A DNA stretch of 64,000 nt from Marinomonas ushuaiensis DSM 15871 (GCF_000521805.1 NZ_JAMB01000001.1:434001-498000), one strand, 5' to 3'; shown: positions 1-8,427, counted from the first letter of the stretch. The notes: generated by a model from the letters alone, not told the origin. Made by a program: numbers and translations.

Positions 1-719
1 ATATGCTGGCAGCTGCATTAGCGAATAAACCTGCTGCTATTGGTTTTGCTGCACTAGATAGTCAAGCGGCTATTCCGTTATTACGTAAAGCTCAGAAAGC
101 GGGGATTCCTGTTGTCGCTTTTGATAGTGGTGTTGCTAGTGATATTCCACTCACAACAGCAACCACTGATAACGTGGCTGCGTCTGCTTTAGCTGCGGAT
201 AAAATGGCTGGGCTTATTGGTAATAAAGGCCAAGTTGCTGTCATTGCTCACAGTCAAACAGGAACAACTGGGATAGACCGTCGTGACGGTTTTCTTAATC
301 GTATGAAAGCAGCATATCCAAATATAGAAGTTGTGACCGTTCAATATGGTGATGGTGATCAACTGAAATCTACCGAGGTGGCTCGTGCAGTATTAACTTC
401 ATACCCTAACTTAGTTGGTATGTTTGGTACCAATGAAGGTTCGGCGGTTGGTGTGGTTAATGCGGTACGTGAATCAAACGTTAAGAACTTAGTGGTTATT
501 GGCTTTGATTCAGGACAAGCACAAATGGATGCTATTCGTAGCGGTTTGATGGCAGGAGCCATTACTCAGAACCCTGTTGGGATCGGTTATGAAACAGTTA
601 AAGCCGCAGTAATGGCTCTTAAAGGTCAGTCATTGCCAAAAGTAATCGACACTGGTTTTTACTACTACACAGCTAAAAATATAGATGATCCAAAAATAGC
701 CGCCGTTCTTTATAAATAA
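1..719 (+). CDS. Sugar ABC transporter periplasmic substrate-binding protein (5' truncated)
   Basis: C-terminal 238 residues of a periplasmic binding protein of the ribose/xylose type (Peripla_BP_4 fold). The motifs seen are typical of the family: IPVVAFDSG near the start, then TATDN-like TTATTDN, the hinge region GMFGTNEGSAVGV, VVIGFDSGQ and a closing GAITQNP segment. The window begins inside the gene, so the signal peptide and the first lobe's first strands are missing and the ATG at base 3 is internal. It lies just upstream of a FAH hydrolase and an aldo/keto reductase, which suggests a sugar-uptake operon whose ATPase and permease genes lie outside the window. The exact sugar cannot be told from the sequence. 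Confidence 0.88.
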   Translation, partial: MLAAALANKPAAIGFAALDSQAAIPLLRKAQKAGIPVVAFDSGVASDIPLTTATTDNVAASALAADKMAGLIGNKGQVAVIAHSQTGTTGIDRRDGFLNRMKAAYPNIEVVTVQYGDGDQLKSTEVARAVLTSYPNLVGMFGTNEGSAVGVVNAVRESNVKNLVVIGFDSGQAQMDAIRSGLMAGAITQNPVGIGYETVKAAVMALKGQSLPKVIDTGFYYYTAKNIDDPKIAAVLYK

Positions 720-727
720 CATTTTCA

Positions 728-763
728 TGCCATAGCGGTTCGACCCTGCTATGGCATTTTTTT
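728..763 (+). terminator. Rho-independent terminator after the binding-protein gene
   Basis: Nine-base perfect stem TGCCATAGC (728-736) / GCTATGGCA (748-756) followed by a T-run. It sits between the binding-protein gene and the FAH gene in the same direction, so it may only partly separate them. The downstream ribosome site AGGAG follows immediately. Confidence 0.85.
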
Positions 764-780
764 ATTGCTAGGAGTGAATA

Positions 781-1635
781 ATGAAATTAGTACGGTTTGG
801 GACAGCAGGGCAAGAACAACCAGGTGTGATTGATGACCAAGGTCAAGTTCGAGATTTATCATCTGTCATTCCTGATCTTTCAGGTGAACACTTAAGTGCA
901 AAAACGATGGCAGAATTACGTTCGTTGGATATAGACAGTTTGCCGGTAGTAGATGGTATTCCACAAGAAACGTTACGTTTGGGAGCTTGCGTTACAAAAG
1001 TTGGTAAGTTTATCTGTATTGGCTTGAACTATGCTGATCACGCAGCAGAGTCTGGCATGCCTGTACCTGCAGAGCCTGTTATTTTCGGTAAATGGACCTC
1101 AGCAATTGTTGGTCCAAATGATGACGTCAAAATTCCAAAAGGCTCAGAAAAAACAGATTGGGAAGTAGAGTTAGGCGTTGTTATTGGTGAAGGTGGCAGT
1201 GACATCTCTGAAGCGGATGCAATGAAACACGTTGCTGGATTCTGTGTCATTAATGATGTCTCAGAGCGTGCTTTTCAATTAGAAGGCACCGGCACATGGG
1301 ACAAAGGTAAGGGTTGCGATACGTTTGGTCCAACAGGCCCTTGGTTAGTCACGCCTGATGAAGTCGGCGATTTTAATGACCTTGGCATTTGGTTAGAAGT
1401 GGATGGCAAGCGTTACCAAAATGGTTCTACATCCACTATGGTTTTTAAAGTCCCACATTTAATCGCTTACTGTAGCCGTTTTATGAGCCTGCAACCGGGT
1501 GACATTATATCAACGGGTACTCCTCCTGGAGTTGGTCTAGGTTTCAACCCTCCTATTTATTTGAAAGGTGGTGAGGAAATGAAACTAGGTATCGATAAGT
1601 TAGGTGTGCAATGTCAAAAAGTCGTTAAGGCTTAA
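781..1635 (+). CDS. Fumarylacetoacetate hydrolase (FAH) family protein
   Basis: A 284-residue FAH-fold enzyme. Visible family motifs are IGLNYADHAAE, the metal-ligand region DWEVELGVVIG, GKGCDTFGPTGPW and the C-terminal STGTPPGVGLG. Members act on 2,4-diketo acids or related acylpyruvates with a divalent metal; proteins of this length are often labelled ureidoglycolate lyase or 2,4-diketo-3-deoxy-L-fuconate hydrolase. The neighbouring sugar-binding protein and aldose-dehydrogenase-like reductase favour the second role, cleaving a diketo-deoxy sugar acid at the end of a non-phosphorylated fucose or rhamnose pathway. The start is set by AGGAG eight bases upstream. Family is certain; substrate is inference. 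Confidence 0.88.
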   Translation: MKLVRFGTAGQEQPGVIDDQGQVRDLSSVIPDLSGEHLSAKTMAELRSLDIDSLPVVDGIPQETLRLGACVTKVGKFICIGLNYADHAAESGMPVPAEPVIFGKWTSAIVGPNDDVKIPKGSEKTDWEVELGVVIGEGGSDISEADAMKHVAGFCVINDVSERAFQLEGTGTWDKGKGCDTFGPTGPWLVTPDEVGDFNDLGIWLEVDGKRYQNGSTSTMVFKVPHLIAYCSRFMSLQPGDIISTGTPPGVGLGFNPPIYLKGGEEMKLGIDKLGVQCQKVVKA

Positions 1636-1680
1636 TTGAATAAAAGCCATATTGGTATCTGTATTTAGATGTGACTAACC

Positions 1681-1714
1681 CAACCTCTTTTGAACCTATG
1701 TGATTAAGAGGTTG
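1681..1714 (+). promoter_or_regulatory. Inverted repeat upstream of the aldo/keto reductase
   Basis: Perfect nine-base inverted repeat CAACCTCTT (1681-1689) / AAGAGGTTG (1706-1714) ending 18 bases before the ATG of the reductase. It has no T-run, so it is more likely an operator or a leader hairpin than a terminator. Confidence 0.4.
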
Positions 1715-1732
1715 TGACTTAGAGAGTGGACA

Positions 1733-2722
1733 ATGAAAACAAGAATAATAAACAGCAGTGGTTCTAAAATAACCGAACTTGGTTTTGGCAGTGCTGGGGC
1801 AGGTAATTTATTTCGCCCTGTATCTTATGAAGATATTACGAAGGCCATAAATAAAGCTCACTCTCTAGGTATCCAGTATTTTGATACCGCTCCTCATTAT
1901 GGTGCCGGTCTTGCTGAACGTCGCCTTGGTGTGGCTTTAGATGAGATGCTACGCGCCGATATTTTCTTATCGACTAAAGTTGGTCGAGTATTGCATGCAG
2001 ATAAAAATAGCGTAAAAAAAGACGCTGATTGTTATGTAGAAGCCAGCCCGTTTGATCGTGAATACGATTACACCTATGACGGTATTATGCGTTCATTTGA
2101 AGACTCTTTGCAGCGCTTAGGTGTGAGTCAGGTAGACATGCTGTTGATGCATGATATCGGTGAGTTAACCCATAAAGAAAAGCATCAACACTATTTACAA
2201 CAAGCTATTGATGGTGGTTTTAAAGCCATGGCAGAGCTGCGTGAGCAAGGTGTCGCTCGTAATATTGGTCTAGGTGTTAACGAATGGCAAGTTTGTGATC
2301 AAGCTATGGATTATGCTCAATTTGACTGTTTCATGGTGGCGAATTGTTTCACTCTTTTAAACAATGACATTACCGATTATTTCACCGAAAAATGCACTAA
2401 AAACCAAGTGTCTTTGATTGCCGCAGCACCTTTTAATTCGGGCATTTTAGCTAAAGGCTCCAAAGGGTTAGGGCATTATTTTTACGGTGAAGCGCCACAA
2501 GACGTTATCGATAAAGTCATTGCCATTGAGCGTGTGTGTGAACAATTCAATGTCTCGTTGCAAGCCGCTGCCATTCAATATGCACTTCGTTATGACTGCG
2601 TTAAATCCATTCTAATTGGCATGACGAATAAAAGCCGAGTGGCACAAAATATCGCTTGGTATGAAGAACACATTCCAGAGGCATTTTGGTTGTCATTAGA
2701 CGGTGTGATCTCATCTCGTTAA
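1733..2722 (+). CDS. Aldo/keto reductase, aldose (L-fucose type) dehydrogenase-like
   Basis: A 329-residue NAD(P)-dependent oxidoreductase with a TIM barrel. The catalytic tetrad is visible: Asp51 and Tyr56 in FDTAPHYG, Lys82 in STKVG, and the His in LLMHDI. The opening ELGFGSAGAGNLF and the barrel end IGMTNKSRVAQN resemble D-threo-aldose 1-dehydrogenase / L-fucose dehydrogenase, which oxidises the sugar to its lactone. This fits the upstream sugar-binding protein and FAH hydrolase as parts of one sugar oxidation route. No lactonase or sugar-acid dehydratase is in the window; they may lie upstream. Family sure, substrate inferred. Confidence 0.85.
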   Translation: MKTRIINSSGSKITELGFGSAGAGNLFRPVSYEDITKAINKAHSLGIQYFDTAPHYGAGLAERRLGVALDEMLRADIFLSTKVGRVLHADKNSVKKDADCYVEASPFDREYDYTYDGIMRSFEDSLQRLGVSQVDMLLMHDIGELTHKEKHQHYLQQAIDGGFKAMAELREQGVARNIGLGVNEWQVCDQAMDYAQFDCFMVANCFTLLNNDITDYFTEKCTKNQVSLIAAAPFNSGILAKGSKGLGHYFYGEAPQDVIDKVIAIERVCEQFNVSLQAAAIQYALRYDCVKSILIGMTNKSRVAQNIAWYEEHIPEAFWLSLDGVISSR

Positions 2723-2782
2723 CTCTTTAAAAAAAGAGTTATCAATGAAATAAAAAAGTGTCTTTGGGGGCTTTTTTATTTC
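2721..2782. terminator. Bidirectional terminator region with two hairpins
   Basis: Two hairpins between convergent genes. The first is AACTCTTT/AAAGAGTT at 2721-2740, overlapping the reductase stop codon. The second is a perfect 12-base stem, GAAATAAAAAAG (2747-2758) and its complement (2771-2782), giving T-rich tails on both strands. Confidence 0.8.
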
Positions 2783-2808
2783 CAGTTTGAGTCAAAAAAC
2801 AGAGACAG

Positions 2809-3660
2809 TTAAATCGGCCAGTTTGAGAAGTTTTTTACCGTATCTAAGAGCATTCCTTTAGCCTGTTCAAATCCGTCTGGCAACGTGTTGTTTTTATGGT
2901 AGACAAGATAAAGAGGATAAGTAAATTCCGCGGCGCCATTCACTTTTATCAATGACCCATTTTGAAGGTATTGAGCTACGACGCGAGTGCGGAAGTAGCC
3001 ATTTCCACCATTCGCCAAGAGATATTTCAACGCCATGGGGCCGAGTGAAAACTGCATGGCAGACTTACGGTTAAAAGGCACACAACGATCAAATTGTAAT
3101 GTGAACTCCTCTCCCCAATCTATAAATAAATCCGGTGTTGGTTGTTTTATTGATGCCACATGAATGAGCTTTTCTTCGGCAATTTGTTCAACAATTAAAT
3201 TAGATAAGTAGCGCGGGCTATGAACAATAATGGCATCCATTTCTTGTTTCTGAAGAGACTCATAAAGCATGTCATTGGTTGTTACCGAGCTATGAATAAT
3301 CCAGTGGGGCATTTCTGCATTAATCGCCAAGAGCCAGTCGATTAATATTGGATTCCAAAGACTGATCTCACCACCAATCCTGAGGGTGTTTTGTATTTGA
3401 TAGTCAGAATTACCACACACTTGTTTTGCTTGTTCCCAAGCTTCGATCATTTTCTGGGCTGGTTTGACAAAAGCTTCCCCGTCTTTTGTGAGTTTTGCCC
3501 CCGCTCTATTACGAATAAATAAAGTGCAATTTAAAGCGGCTTCTAGGGCTTTTACTCTTGCTGTAATCGTAGTCTGAGTGACATGTAAACGCTCAGAAGC
3601 TCGCGCAAAGGTGCCGGAATGAATGATCTCTAAAAAGGTTTTTGCCTGCTCAATATCCAT
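2809..3660 (-). CDS. LysR-family transcriptional regulator
   Basis: A 283-residue regulator with an N-terminal winged helix-turn-helix (residues 3-62: ASERLHVTQTTITARVKALE) joined to a periplasmic-binding-like effector domain. The recognition helix and the following FIRNRAGAKLT are typical of LysR proteins. It is divergent from the HPP membrane protein gene and convergent with the sugar gene cluster, so the likely target is either its own promoter or the HPP gene. A perfect 12-1-12 palindrome sits just in front of its start. The effector is unknown. Confidence 0.9.
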   Translation of the reverse strand: MDIEQAKTFLEIIHSGTFARASERLHVTQTTITARVKALEAALNCTLFIRNRAGAKLTKDGEAFVKPAQKMIEAWEQAKQVCGNSDYQIQNTLRIGGEISLWNPILIDWLLAINAEMPHWIIHSSVTTNDMLYESLQKQEMDAIIVHSPRYLSNLIVEQIAEEKLIHVASIKQPTPDLFIDWGEEFTLQFDRCVPFNRKSAMQFSLGPMALKYLLANGGNGYFRTRVVAQYLQNGSLIKVNGAAEFTYPLYLVYHKNNTLPDGFEQAKGMLLDTVKNFSNWPI

Positions 3661-3671
3661 TTTTATTTATT

Positions 3672-3696
3672 TTAAATGCAATATTATTGCATTTAA
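3672..3696. promoter_or_regulatory. Perfect palindrome upstream of the LysR gene (probable operator)
   Basis: TTAAATGCAATA (3672-3683), one central T, then its exact reverse complement (3685-3696). It ends 11 bases before the LysR start codon, in the spacer shared with the divergent HPP gene. Its position suits autorepression. LysR sites usually contain T-N11-A, which this palindrome includes. Confidence 0.6.
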
Positions 3697-3839
3697 TCCT
3701 CATTTTAATTCGTTATACATGAGGCTATTTTAATCATTAAAATGGCGCCGTTACTAGGTAAATGTTCAGCGAAATAAGCTTGTGACATTGTTATTTTTGT
3801 TTTAAATGCGTGTTATTTTCATAAGGCTTACTTGCTCCC

Positions 3840-4562
3840 ATGTTCATTTCGCTATGTCGTAGTGTTGCCCGATTCATTGGTGTTGAAACGAACAGAACCT
3901 CCCACTTCGAACGCTTTCTTTCAGGTACAGCGGCTTGTGTGGCTTTGGTTGGTGTTTTTTATCTTTCAAGTCTCTTTTTATCGCTACCCGATTCGTTATT
4001 AGTGGTTTCTTCTATTGGAGCCAGCGCTGTTTTACTCTTTGCTGTGCCCCATGGCGCTTTGTCTCAGCCTTGGCCTTTTGCGATTGGGCACCTTATTTCT
4101 GGATTTATTGGCATTAGCTTTTATCAGCAATTTGGCTCGTCTTTTATCTCAGGAGCGATGGCGGTTGGTGTATCGGTTATCGTGATGCATTACCTTGGGT
4201 GTTTACATCCACCAGGAGGATCAACAGCATTGTCTTGTGTCGTCGGGGGAAGCAGCATACATGCGATGGGGTATGATTTTTTATTGTACCCATTACTGAT
4301 CAATTTATTGGTGATGTTAGCGTTGGCTTTTATTATTAATAATGGATTTCATTGGCGACGTTATCCATTATTTTTGAACGCGACAGTTCGCAATGAAACC
4401 AATGATAAACACCTGTTTGAGATTGATGATCTTTACCACGTGCTAGAAGAAGAGAATGTTTTTATCGACGCGAGTGCAGAAGAGCTTATGCACATCTACA
4501 ACGTTGCAAGAGACAGTGCGAAAACGCGCCACAAAAACCTTGTGTCACGATTGCCTAAATAA
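3840..4562 (+). CDS. HPP-family integral membrane protein
   Basis: A 240-residue membrane protein with about four to five hydrophobic segments in residues 28-165 and a soluble tail. The diagnostic motif GCLHPPGGSTAL is present at about residue 120, which names the family (PF04982). Some HPP proteins in cyanobacteria and plants have been linked to nitrite transport in organelles, but for most bacterial members the role is unknown. The tail (about residues 180-240) is acidic and charged. It is divergent from the LysR gene. Function is not assigned. Confidence 0.85.
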   Translation: MFISLCRSVARFIGVETNRTSHFERFLSGTAACVALVGVFYLSSLFLSLPDSLLVVSSIGASAVLLFAVPHGALSQPWPFAIGHLISGFIGISFYQQFGSSFISGAMAVGVSVIVMHYLGCLHPPGGSTALSCVVGGSSIHAMGYDFLLYPLLINLLVMLALAFIINNGFHWRRYPLFLNATVRNETNDKHLFEIDDLYHVLEEENVFIDASAEELMHIYNVARDSAKTRHKNLVSRLPK

Positions 4563-4578
4563 TCCTTTCGACCTTGTT

Positions 4579-4968
4579 TTAAGAAGTCTTATCCAGCCAT
4601 TCTTCACTATTCGGACCAACCATGCATTCGCCGTTCACTCGCATGGAAAGGCGTTTTTTACAGCGAGACATAATGTCGATGAAATTTTCTTGTGGCAGGC
4701 TGCGAACGGATTCTACTAGCTTTTCCAAATGCGGTTCGAATTGAGGCATCAGAGTATAGTAAACCCATTTCCCCTGTTTCTCTTGAGTCAGTAACTTGGC
4801 TTTGTAAAGTGTCTTCAAATTTCTAGACGCATTGTATTGTGTGTCTCCGGTGACATCCATTGCTTCAGCGATGGTAATACGCTGATTCACTTGGATGAGT
4901 AACCAAAGCAGGCGCAGTCGATTAGGTTCTGCGAGCGCTTTAAGCGCATCGATATAATGTTCGTTCAT
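4579..4968 (-). CDS. ArsR-family transcriptional regulator
   Basis: A 129-residue winged-helix protein: LKALAEPNRLRLLWLL near the N-terminus and recognition helix GDTQYNASRNLKTLYKAKLL, followed by the wing QGKWVYYTL. It lacks the ELCVC metal-binding motif of classic arsenic sensors, but has two cysteines in its C-terminal tail (CKKRLSMRVNGEC). Its start codon overlaps the stop of the upstream small membrane gene by one base, so the two are translated as a pair. The divergent permease at 5351 is the likely target. The inducer is not known. Confidence 0.85.
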   Translation of the reverse strand: MNEHYIDALKALAEPNRLRLLWLLIQVNQRITIAEAMDVTGDTQYNASRNLKTLYKAKLLTQEKQGKWVYYTLMPQFEPHLEKLVESVRSLPQENFIDIMSRCKKRLSMRVNGECMVGPNSEEWLDKTS

Positions 4969-5246
4969 TAATGCCTTTCTTGCTTTATTAAACTGATGAT
5001 CATTATAACGGCTCCAATCAGAAAAACGAGACTAGAATGCGCAGCATGAAACATCAGTGTTGTGCCCCTTACCCCAGAGAAAAGAGCTATCCAGAAGAAG
5101 GGGCAAAAGAGACCGAGTAATGCAATGTTACGGCCTACTCGAGTTTGTCCTGATAAGCTTTTCCCATGAATGAGCATGGAAATTAAGTTAGCGATATGGC
5201 TATAAGCACACCACTTTTTTAATTCCATCATCCTTATTTTGAGCAT
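4968..5246 (-). CDS. Small membrane protein paired with the ArsR gene
   Basis: A 92-residue protein with two clear hydrophobic segments (NIALLGLFCPFFWIALFSG and SLVFLIGAVIMIISLI) and a basic first third. The ATG at 5246 is chosen because AAGAGGA lies five bases upstream; a longer frame from a GTG at 5288 would run into the palindromes of the promoter. Its stop overlaps the ArsR start. I do not recognise the family. By position it may work with the divergent permease, or be a companion of the ArsR regulator. Confidence 0.65.
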   Translation of the reverse strand: MLKIRMMELKKWCAYSHIANLISMLIHGKSLSGQTRVGRNIALLGLFCPFFWIALFSGVRGTTLMFHAAHSSLVFLIGAVIMIISLIKQERH

Positions 5247-5271
5247 GAATTTCCTCTTGATATTAAAGCAA

Positions 5272-5296
5272 TATACGTATACTTGCACAAATGTGC
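5272..5296. promoter_or_regulatory. Palindromic sites between the ArsR operon and the permease
   Basis: Two short perfect palindromes, TATACGTATA (5272-5281) and GCACAAATGTGC (5285-5296), lie between the divergent starts at 5246 and 5351. ArsR/SmtB repressors usually bind imperfect inverted repeats in such a place, so these are the best operator candidates. Confidence 0.5.
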
Positions 5297-5350
5297 TTAT
5301 GTGTATATATTTTGAATCTCTTTTTAATCAAGATGGTTTAGGGTGATATT

Positions 5351-6319
5351 GTGGATACAGAAAAGCTCATGGTTGCGCTCAACGAATTTATCCACGTTGG
5401 TGGTGCATTAGTTTTAGTTATTGCGGTGGTTTCGATTCTTACGGGCTTTATGCGTGAGTACACTCCACAGGATAAATTACAGAAAACACTGAGCAAGCAT
5501 GAAAAATGGGGGCCATTACTCGGAAGCTTGTGTGGCATGTTGACGCCATTTTGTAGTGCGTCTGTTGTGCCTGTCACCATGGGGATGGCGACAATGGGCG
5601 TTTCACTAGGAACCGTGTTGAGTTTTTTAATCTCGGCTCCGTTATGTAACTTCGTTGTTCTTGCCATGGTATACGTAACATTTGGCTTTAAAGTCACAGC
5701 AAGCTATCTAGCGATAACCTTTATTGCTGCTGTTTTTGGCGGATGGTTCATTACAAAAACACCTTGGCGCAATGAAGTTAAACGAGGTGAGGAGCTGTTA
5801 GAAGGAAAAAAAACAAAGTCGAGCTGTTCAGCGGCACCCGTATGTGGTGCAGCGCCAACACCTAGCCCAAGCTGTGGCGGTGTCACTAACAATGATTCAG
5901 CTAGTAAACCAAGTAAAACAAAACCTGCATTGCGCTTTGCGTGGGCCTTGTTTAAAAAAATTATTCCCTATGTTTTGATCGGTGCCTTTATTAGCGGCTT
6001 GTCTGCGGCTTACCTTCCTGCAGAAATGGTTGAGAAATATGTGGGTGGCGACAGCATGATGTCGATCATTTTTGCTGCAATTGTTGGCGTGCCTTTGTAT
6101 TTGCGTATTGAAATGGCGATTCCGCTATTGAATGTATTGATAGTAAAAGGCATGGGCATGGGACCTGCAATGGCGCTGATTATCGGTGGCACTGGCGCAA
6201 GCTTGCCAGAGATTGCTTTGGTGTCTTCCGTACTCAAACCTAAAGCAGTCATCGCCTTTGTTTCGATTATCTTAACGACGGCTATTATCGGCGGCGTATT
6301 GTTTCAATATGTGATCTAA
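5351..6319 (+). CDS. DUF318/ArsP-type permease with cysteine-rich loop
   Basis: A 322-residue permease of PF03773. The family hallmark CGMLTPFCSASVVPV is at about residue 58, followed by SFLISAPLCNFVVLAMVY; the second half repeats the pattern with AIVGVPLYLRIEMAIP. About eight membrane segments are expected. A cytosolic-looking loop near residues 155-180 carries four cysteines (SSCSAAPVCG and SPSCGG), suggesting metal or thiol binding. Known relatives include the organoarsenical exporter ArsP and YraQ-like proteins. The divergent ArsR gene supports a metal or metalloid export role, but the substrate is inferred. The start is a GTG. Confidence 0.8.
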   Translation: MDTEKLMVALNEFIHVGGALVLVIAVVSILTGFMREYTPQDKLQKTLSKHEKWGPLLGSLCGMLTPFCSASVVPVTMGMATMGVSLGTVLSFLISAPLCNFVVLAMVYVTFGFKVTASYLAITFIAAVFGGWFITKTPWRNEVKRGEELLEGKKTKSSCSAAPVCGAAPTPSPSCGGVTNNDSASKPSKTKPALRFAWALFKKIIPYVLIGAFISGLSAAYLPAEMVEKYVGGDSMMSIIFAAIVGVPLYLRIEMAIPLLNVLIVKGMGMGPAMALIIGGTGASLPEIALVSSVLKPKAVIAFVSIILTTAIIGGVLFQYVI

Positions 6320-6327
6320 AGGTGTAA

Positions 6328-6376
6328 AAAAGCCAGTTAACCTATTCTCAATTAAAGAATATAAACTGGCTTTTAA
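6328..6376. terminator. Bidirectional terminator between permease and ABC operon
   Basis: Perfect 11-base stem AAAAGCCAGTT (6328-6338) / AACTGGCTTTT (6364-6374) with a 25-base loop, between the convergent permease and amino-acid ABC genes. Confidence 0.75.
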
Positions 6377-6402
6377 CGACTATCTCAACGCTGCTATTGA
6401 AA

Positions 6403-7131
6403 CTACAACACGGCACCAATAAACTGTTTCAGCTCATCTGTCTGTGGGTTGGACAATAACGTATTCGAGTCGCCTTCTTCCCATACTTTACCTTGATGCA
6501 TGAATACCACTCGATTACCTACATCACGGGCGAAGTTCATTTCGTGGGTCACAAGGATCAAGGTCATACCTTCTTTCGCAAGTTGTTCTAGTACTTTTAG
6601 TACTTCGCCAACTAACTCAGGGTCGAGTGCAGACGTAATTTCATCGCATAACAATACTTTTGGATTCATTGCTAATGCTCGAGCAATTGCGACACGTTGT
6701 TGTTGTCCACCAGACAGTTTTTCTGGGTAACTATCAAACTTCTCACCAAGGCCCACTTTTTCCAACATAGCACGAGCGATTCTTTCCGCTTCGTACTTAG
6801 GTTTCTTCAATACAATTGTTGGCGCCAACATAATGTTTTCACCCACTGTCATGTGTGGGAATAAGTTGAAGTTTTGGAAAATCATGCCAACACTCATCGC
6901 CAATTGACGAACCTGAATGTCTTCCGTCGTGACTTCTTTACCATCAACAACGATGCCGCCTTCTTGGTATTGCTCCAAGCCATTCATACAGCGCAAAAGC
7001 GTACTTTTCCCTGAACCACTGCGTCCGATAACAGAAACGACTTCACCTTTATTGATCTTAAGATCAATACCTTTTAAAACATGAAGGTCGCCGTAGTATT
7101 TATGAACTTGATCTAGATTAACGAGAGCCAT
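6403..7131 (-). CDS. Polar amino-acid ABC transporter ATP-binding protein (GlnQ type)
   Basis: A 242-residue ATPase: Walker A GRSGSGKS, Q-loop FQNFNLFPHMT, signature LSGGQQQR, Walker B VLLCDEITSALDP and the switch His in VTHEMNF. The start at MALVNLDQ (7131) is chosen over a longer frame because GGAGA lies just upstream and the extra 35 residues would overlap the permease gene in an unlike sequence. It overlaps the preceding permease by 14 bases, so the four genes 8441-9232 to here form one operon. It energises import of an amino acid. Confidence 0.93.
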   Translation of the reverse strand: MALVNLDQVHKYYGDLHVLKGIDLKINKGEVVSVIGRSGSGKSTLLRCMNGLEQYQEGGIVVDGKEVTTEDIQVRQLAMSVGMIFQNFNLFPHMTVGENIMLAPTIVLKKPKYEAERIARAMLEKVGLGEKFDSYPEKLSGGQQQRVAIARALAMNPKVLLCDEITSALDPELVGEVLKVLEQLAKEGMTLILVTHEMNFARDVGNRVVFMHQGKVWEEGDSNTLLSNPQTDELKQFIGAVL

Positions 7132-7768
7132 TGAATTTTTTCTCCAACACCTTGCTGTATAAAGACAGCGGATAACAAAGTAGGAAATAGATGATCGCCA
7201 CAAGTGTGAACACTTTGAAAGGTTCGAATGTTGCATTGTTTAGCATGGTGCCGACTTTTGTCAGTTCGACAAAGCCAATAACAGACGCCAATGCAGTGCC
7301 TTTTATTACCTGTACAGAAAAACCAACCGTTGGCGCAACTGCAACACGAATGGCTTGTGGCAAAATAATATAGCGCAAGATTTGTAGAAAACTCATTCCT
7401 AAACAACGGCTTGCTTCCCATTGGCCTTTCGGTAGTGTATCAATGCAACCACGCCAAATTTCGACCAAAAACGCACTGGTAAAAAACGTCAGTGATAAAA
7501 TGGCAGCGCCCCAAGCAGAGATTTCATATCCCAGCATAGACAAACCAAAGAAGCACAAAAACATCTGCATCAACAATGGCGTACCTTGGAACAATTCCAC
7601 ATAACCACGAATCAGACTGTGCACGACTTTATTACGAGTTAAGCGCAAAGCGGTCAGTGTCAAAGCAACAGACGAACCACCAATGAAGGCCGCAAGTGAC
7701 AACAAAATTGTCCATTGAGTCGCGAACAATAAATTACGCAAAATGTCATAGTTCGAAAACTCAATCAT
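7118..7768 (-). CDS. Amino-acid ABC transporter permease (second subunit)
   Basis: A 216-residue HisM/GlnP-type permease with about five membrane helices and the EAA loop EASRCLGMSFLQILRYIILPQAIR that contacts the ATPase. The family signature RGYVELFQGTPLLMQMF is near residue 55. Its start overlaps the stop of the first permease by four bases (ATGA), indicating translational coupling. It pairs with the other permease to form the membrane channel. Confidence 0.92.
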   Translation of the reverse strand: MIEFSNYDILRNLLFATQWTILLSLAAFIGGSSVALTLTALRLTRNKVVHSLIRGYVELFQGTPLLMQMFLCFFGLSMLGYEISAWGAAILSLTFFTSAFLVEIWRGCIDTLPKGQWEASRCLGMSFLQILRYIILPQAIRVAVAPTVGFSVQVIKGTALASVIGFVELTKVGTMLNNATFEPFKVFTLVAIIYFLLCYPLSLYSKVLEKKFNGSR

Positions 7769-8427
7769 GGCGCCTCCCGATAAACGAACAAACGTTTGCC
7801 GATTGAATTAAATGCAAATCGTAACAAAATGGATAAACCAAGATACAAAGCCGCTGTGACCAAATAACTTTCAAAAGCGCGGAAATTACGAGATTGCACA
7901 AGGTTGGCCGCGTAAGTTAAATCTTCCACTGAAATCTGAGAAATCACAGCAGAACCCAACATCACGATAATGCACTGGCTTACAAGCGCCGGGTAAATTT
8001 TCTCAAAAGCAGGAATGAAAATAACCCGGGTTAGGGTTTGACGAAATGTCAGTCCTAGTACTTTCGCCGCTTCTATTTGTCCTTTGGAAATACTGGCCAA
8101 ACCCGCACGAATGATTTCTGTGCTGTAAGCGCCTAAATTGATCGTTAAAGCGATCATACTAGCTTCCCATGGAGATAAACGAACACCAAGAGCAGGAAGG
8201 CCAAAGAAGATAAAAAAGAGTTGCACAATAAATGGCGTGTTTCGGATGAGTTCGACATAAATCGACACCACACGCTGACTCGTTTTATTGCCATATTGGC
8301 GAATGCTAGCGCAGGACGTTCCCACCGCAATGCCTAAAATAGTTGTCAATACAGTTAATTCAACAGTGGTCAAAAGACCACTGAAGAATACGTCGCTGTA
8401 TTGCAGTAAATCTGCAAAATGCAGCAT
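7765..8427 (-). CDS. Amino-acid ABC transporter permease (first subunit)
   Basis: A 220-residue HisQ/GlnP-type permease. The motif VELIRNTPFIVQLFF and the EAA loop EAAKVLGLTFRQTLTRVIF are clear. The start at MLHFADLLQ (8427) is preferred: GGAAGGA stands six bases upstream, whereas the longer frame starting at 8451 would overlap the binding-protein gene. This leaves a 13-base gap after that gene. Five hydrophobic segments are expected. Confidence 0.9.
   Translation of the reverse strand: MLHFADLLQYSDVFFSGLLTTVELTVLTTILGIAVGTSCASIRQYGNKTSQRVVSIYVELIRNTPFIVQLFFIFFGLPALGVRLSPWEASMIALTINLGAYSTEIIRAGLASISKGQIEAAKVLGLTFRQTLTRVIFIPAFEKIYPALVSQCIIVMLGSAVISQISVEDLTYAANLVQSRNFRAFESYLVTAALYLGLSILLRFAFNSIGKRLFVYREAP

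Noticed and set aside
7132-7236. N-terminal extension of the amino-acid ABC ATPase
   Set aside because: Unlike the family, and the ATG at 7131 has a good ribosome site.
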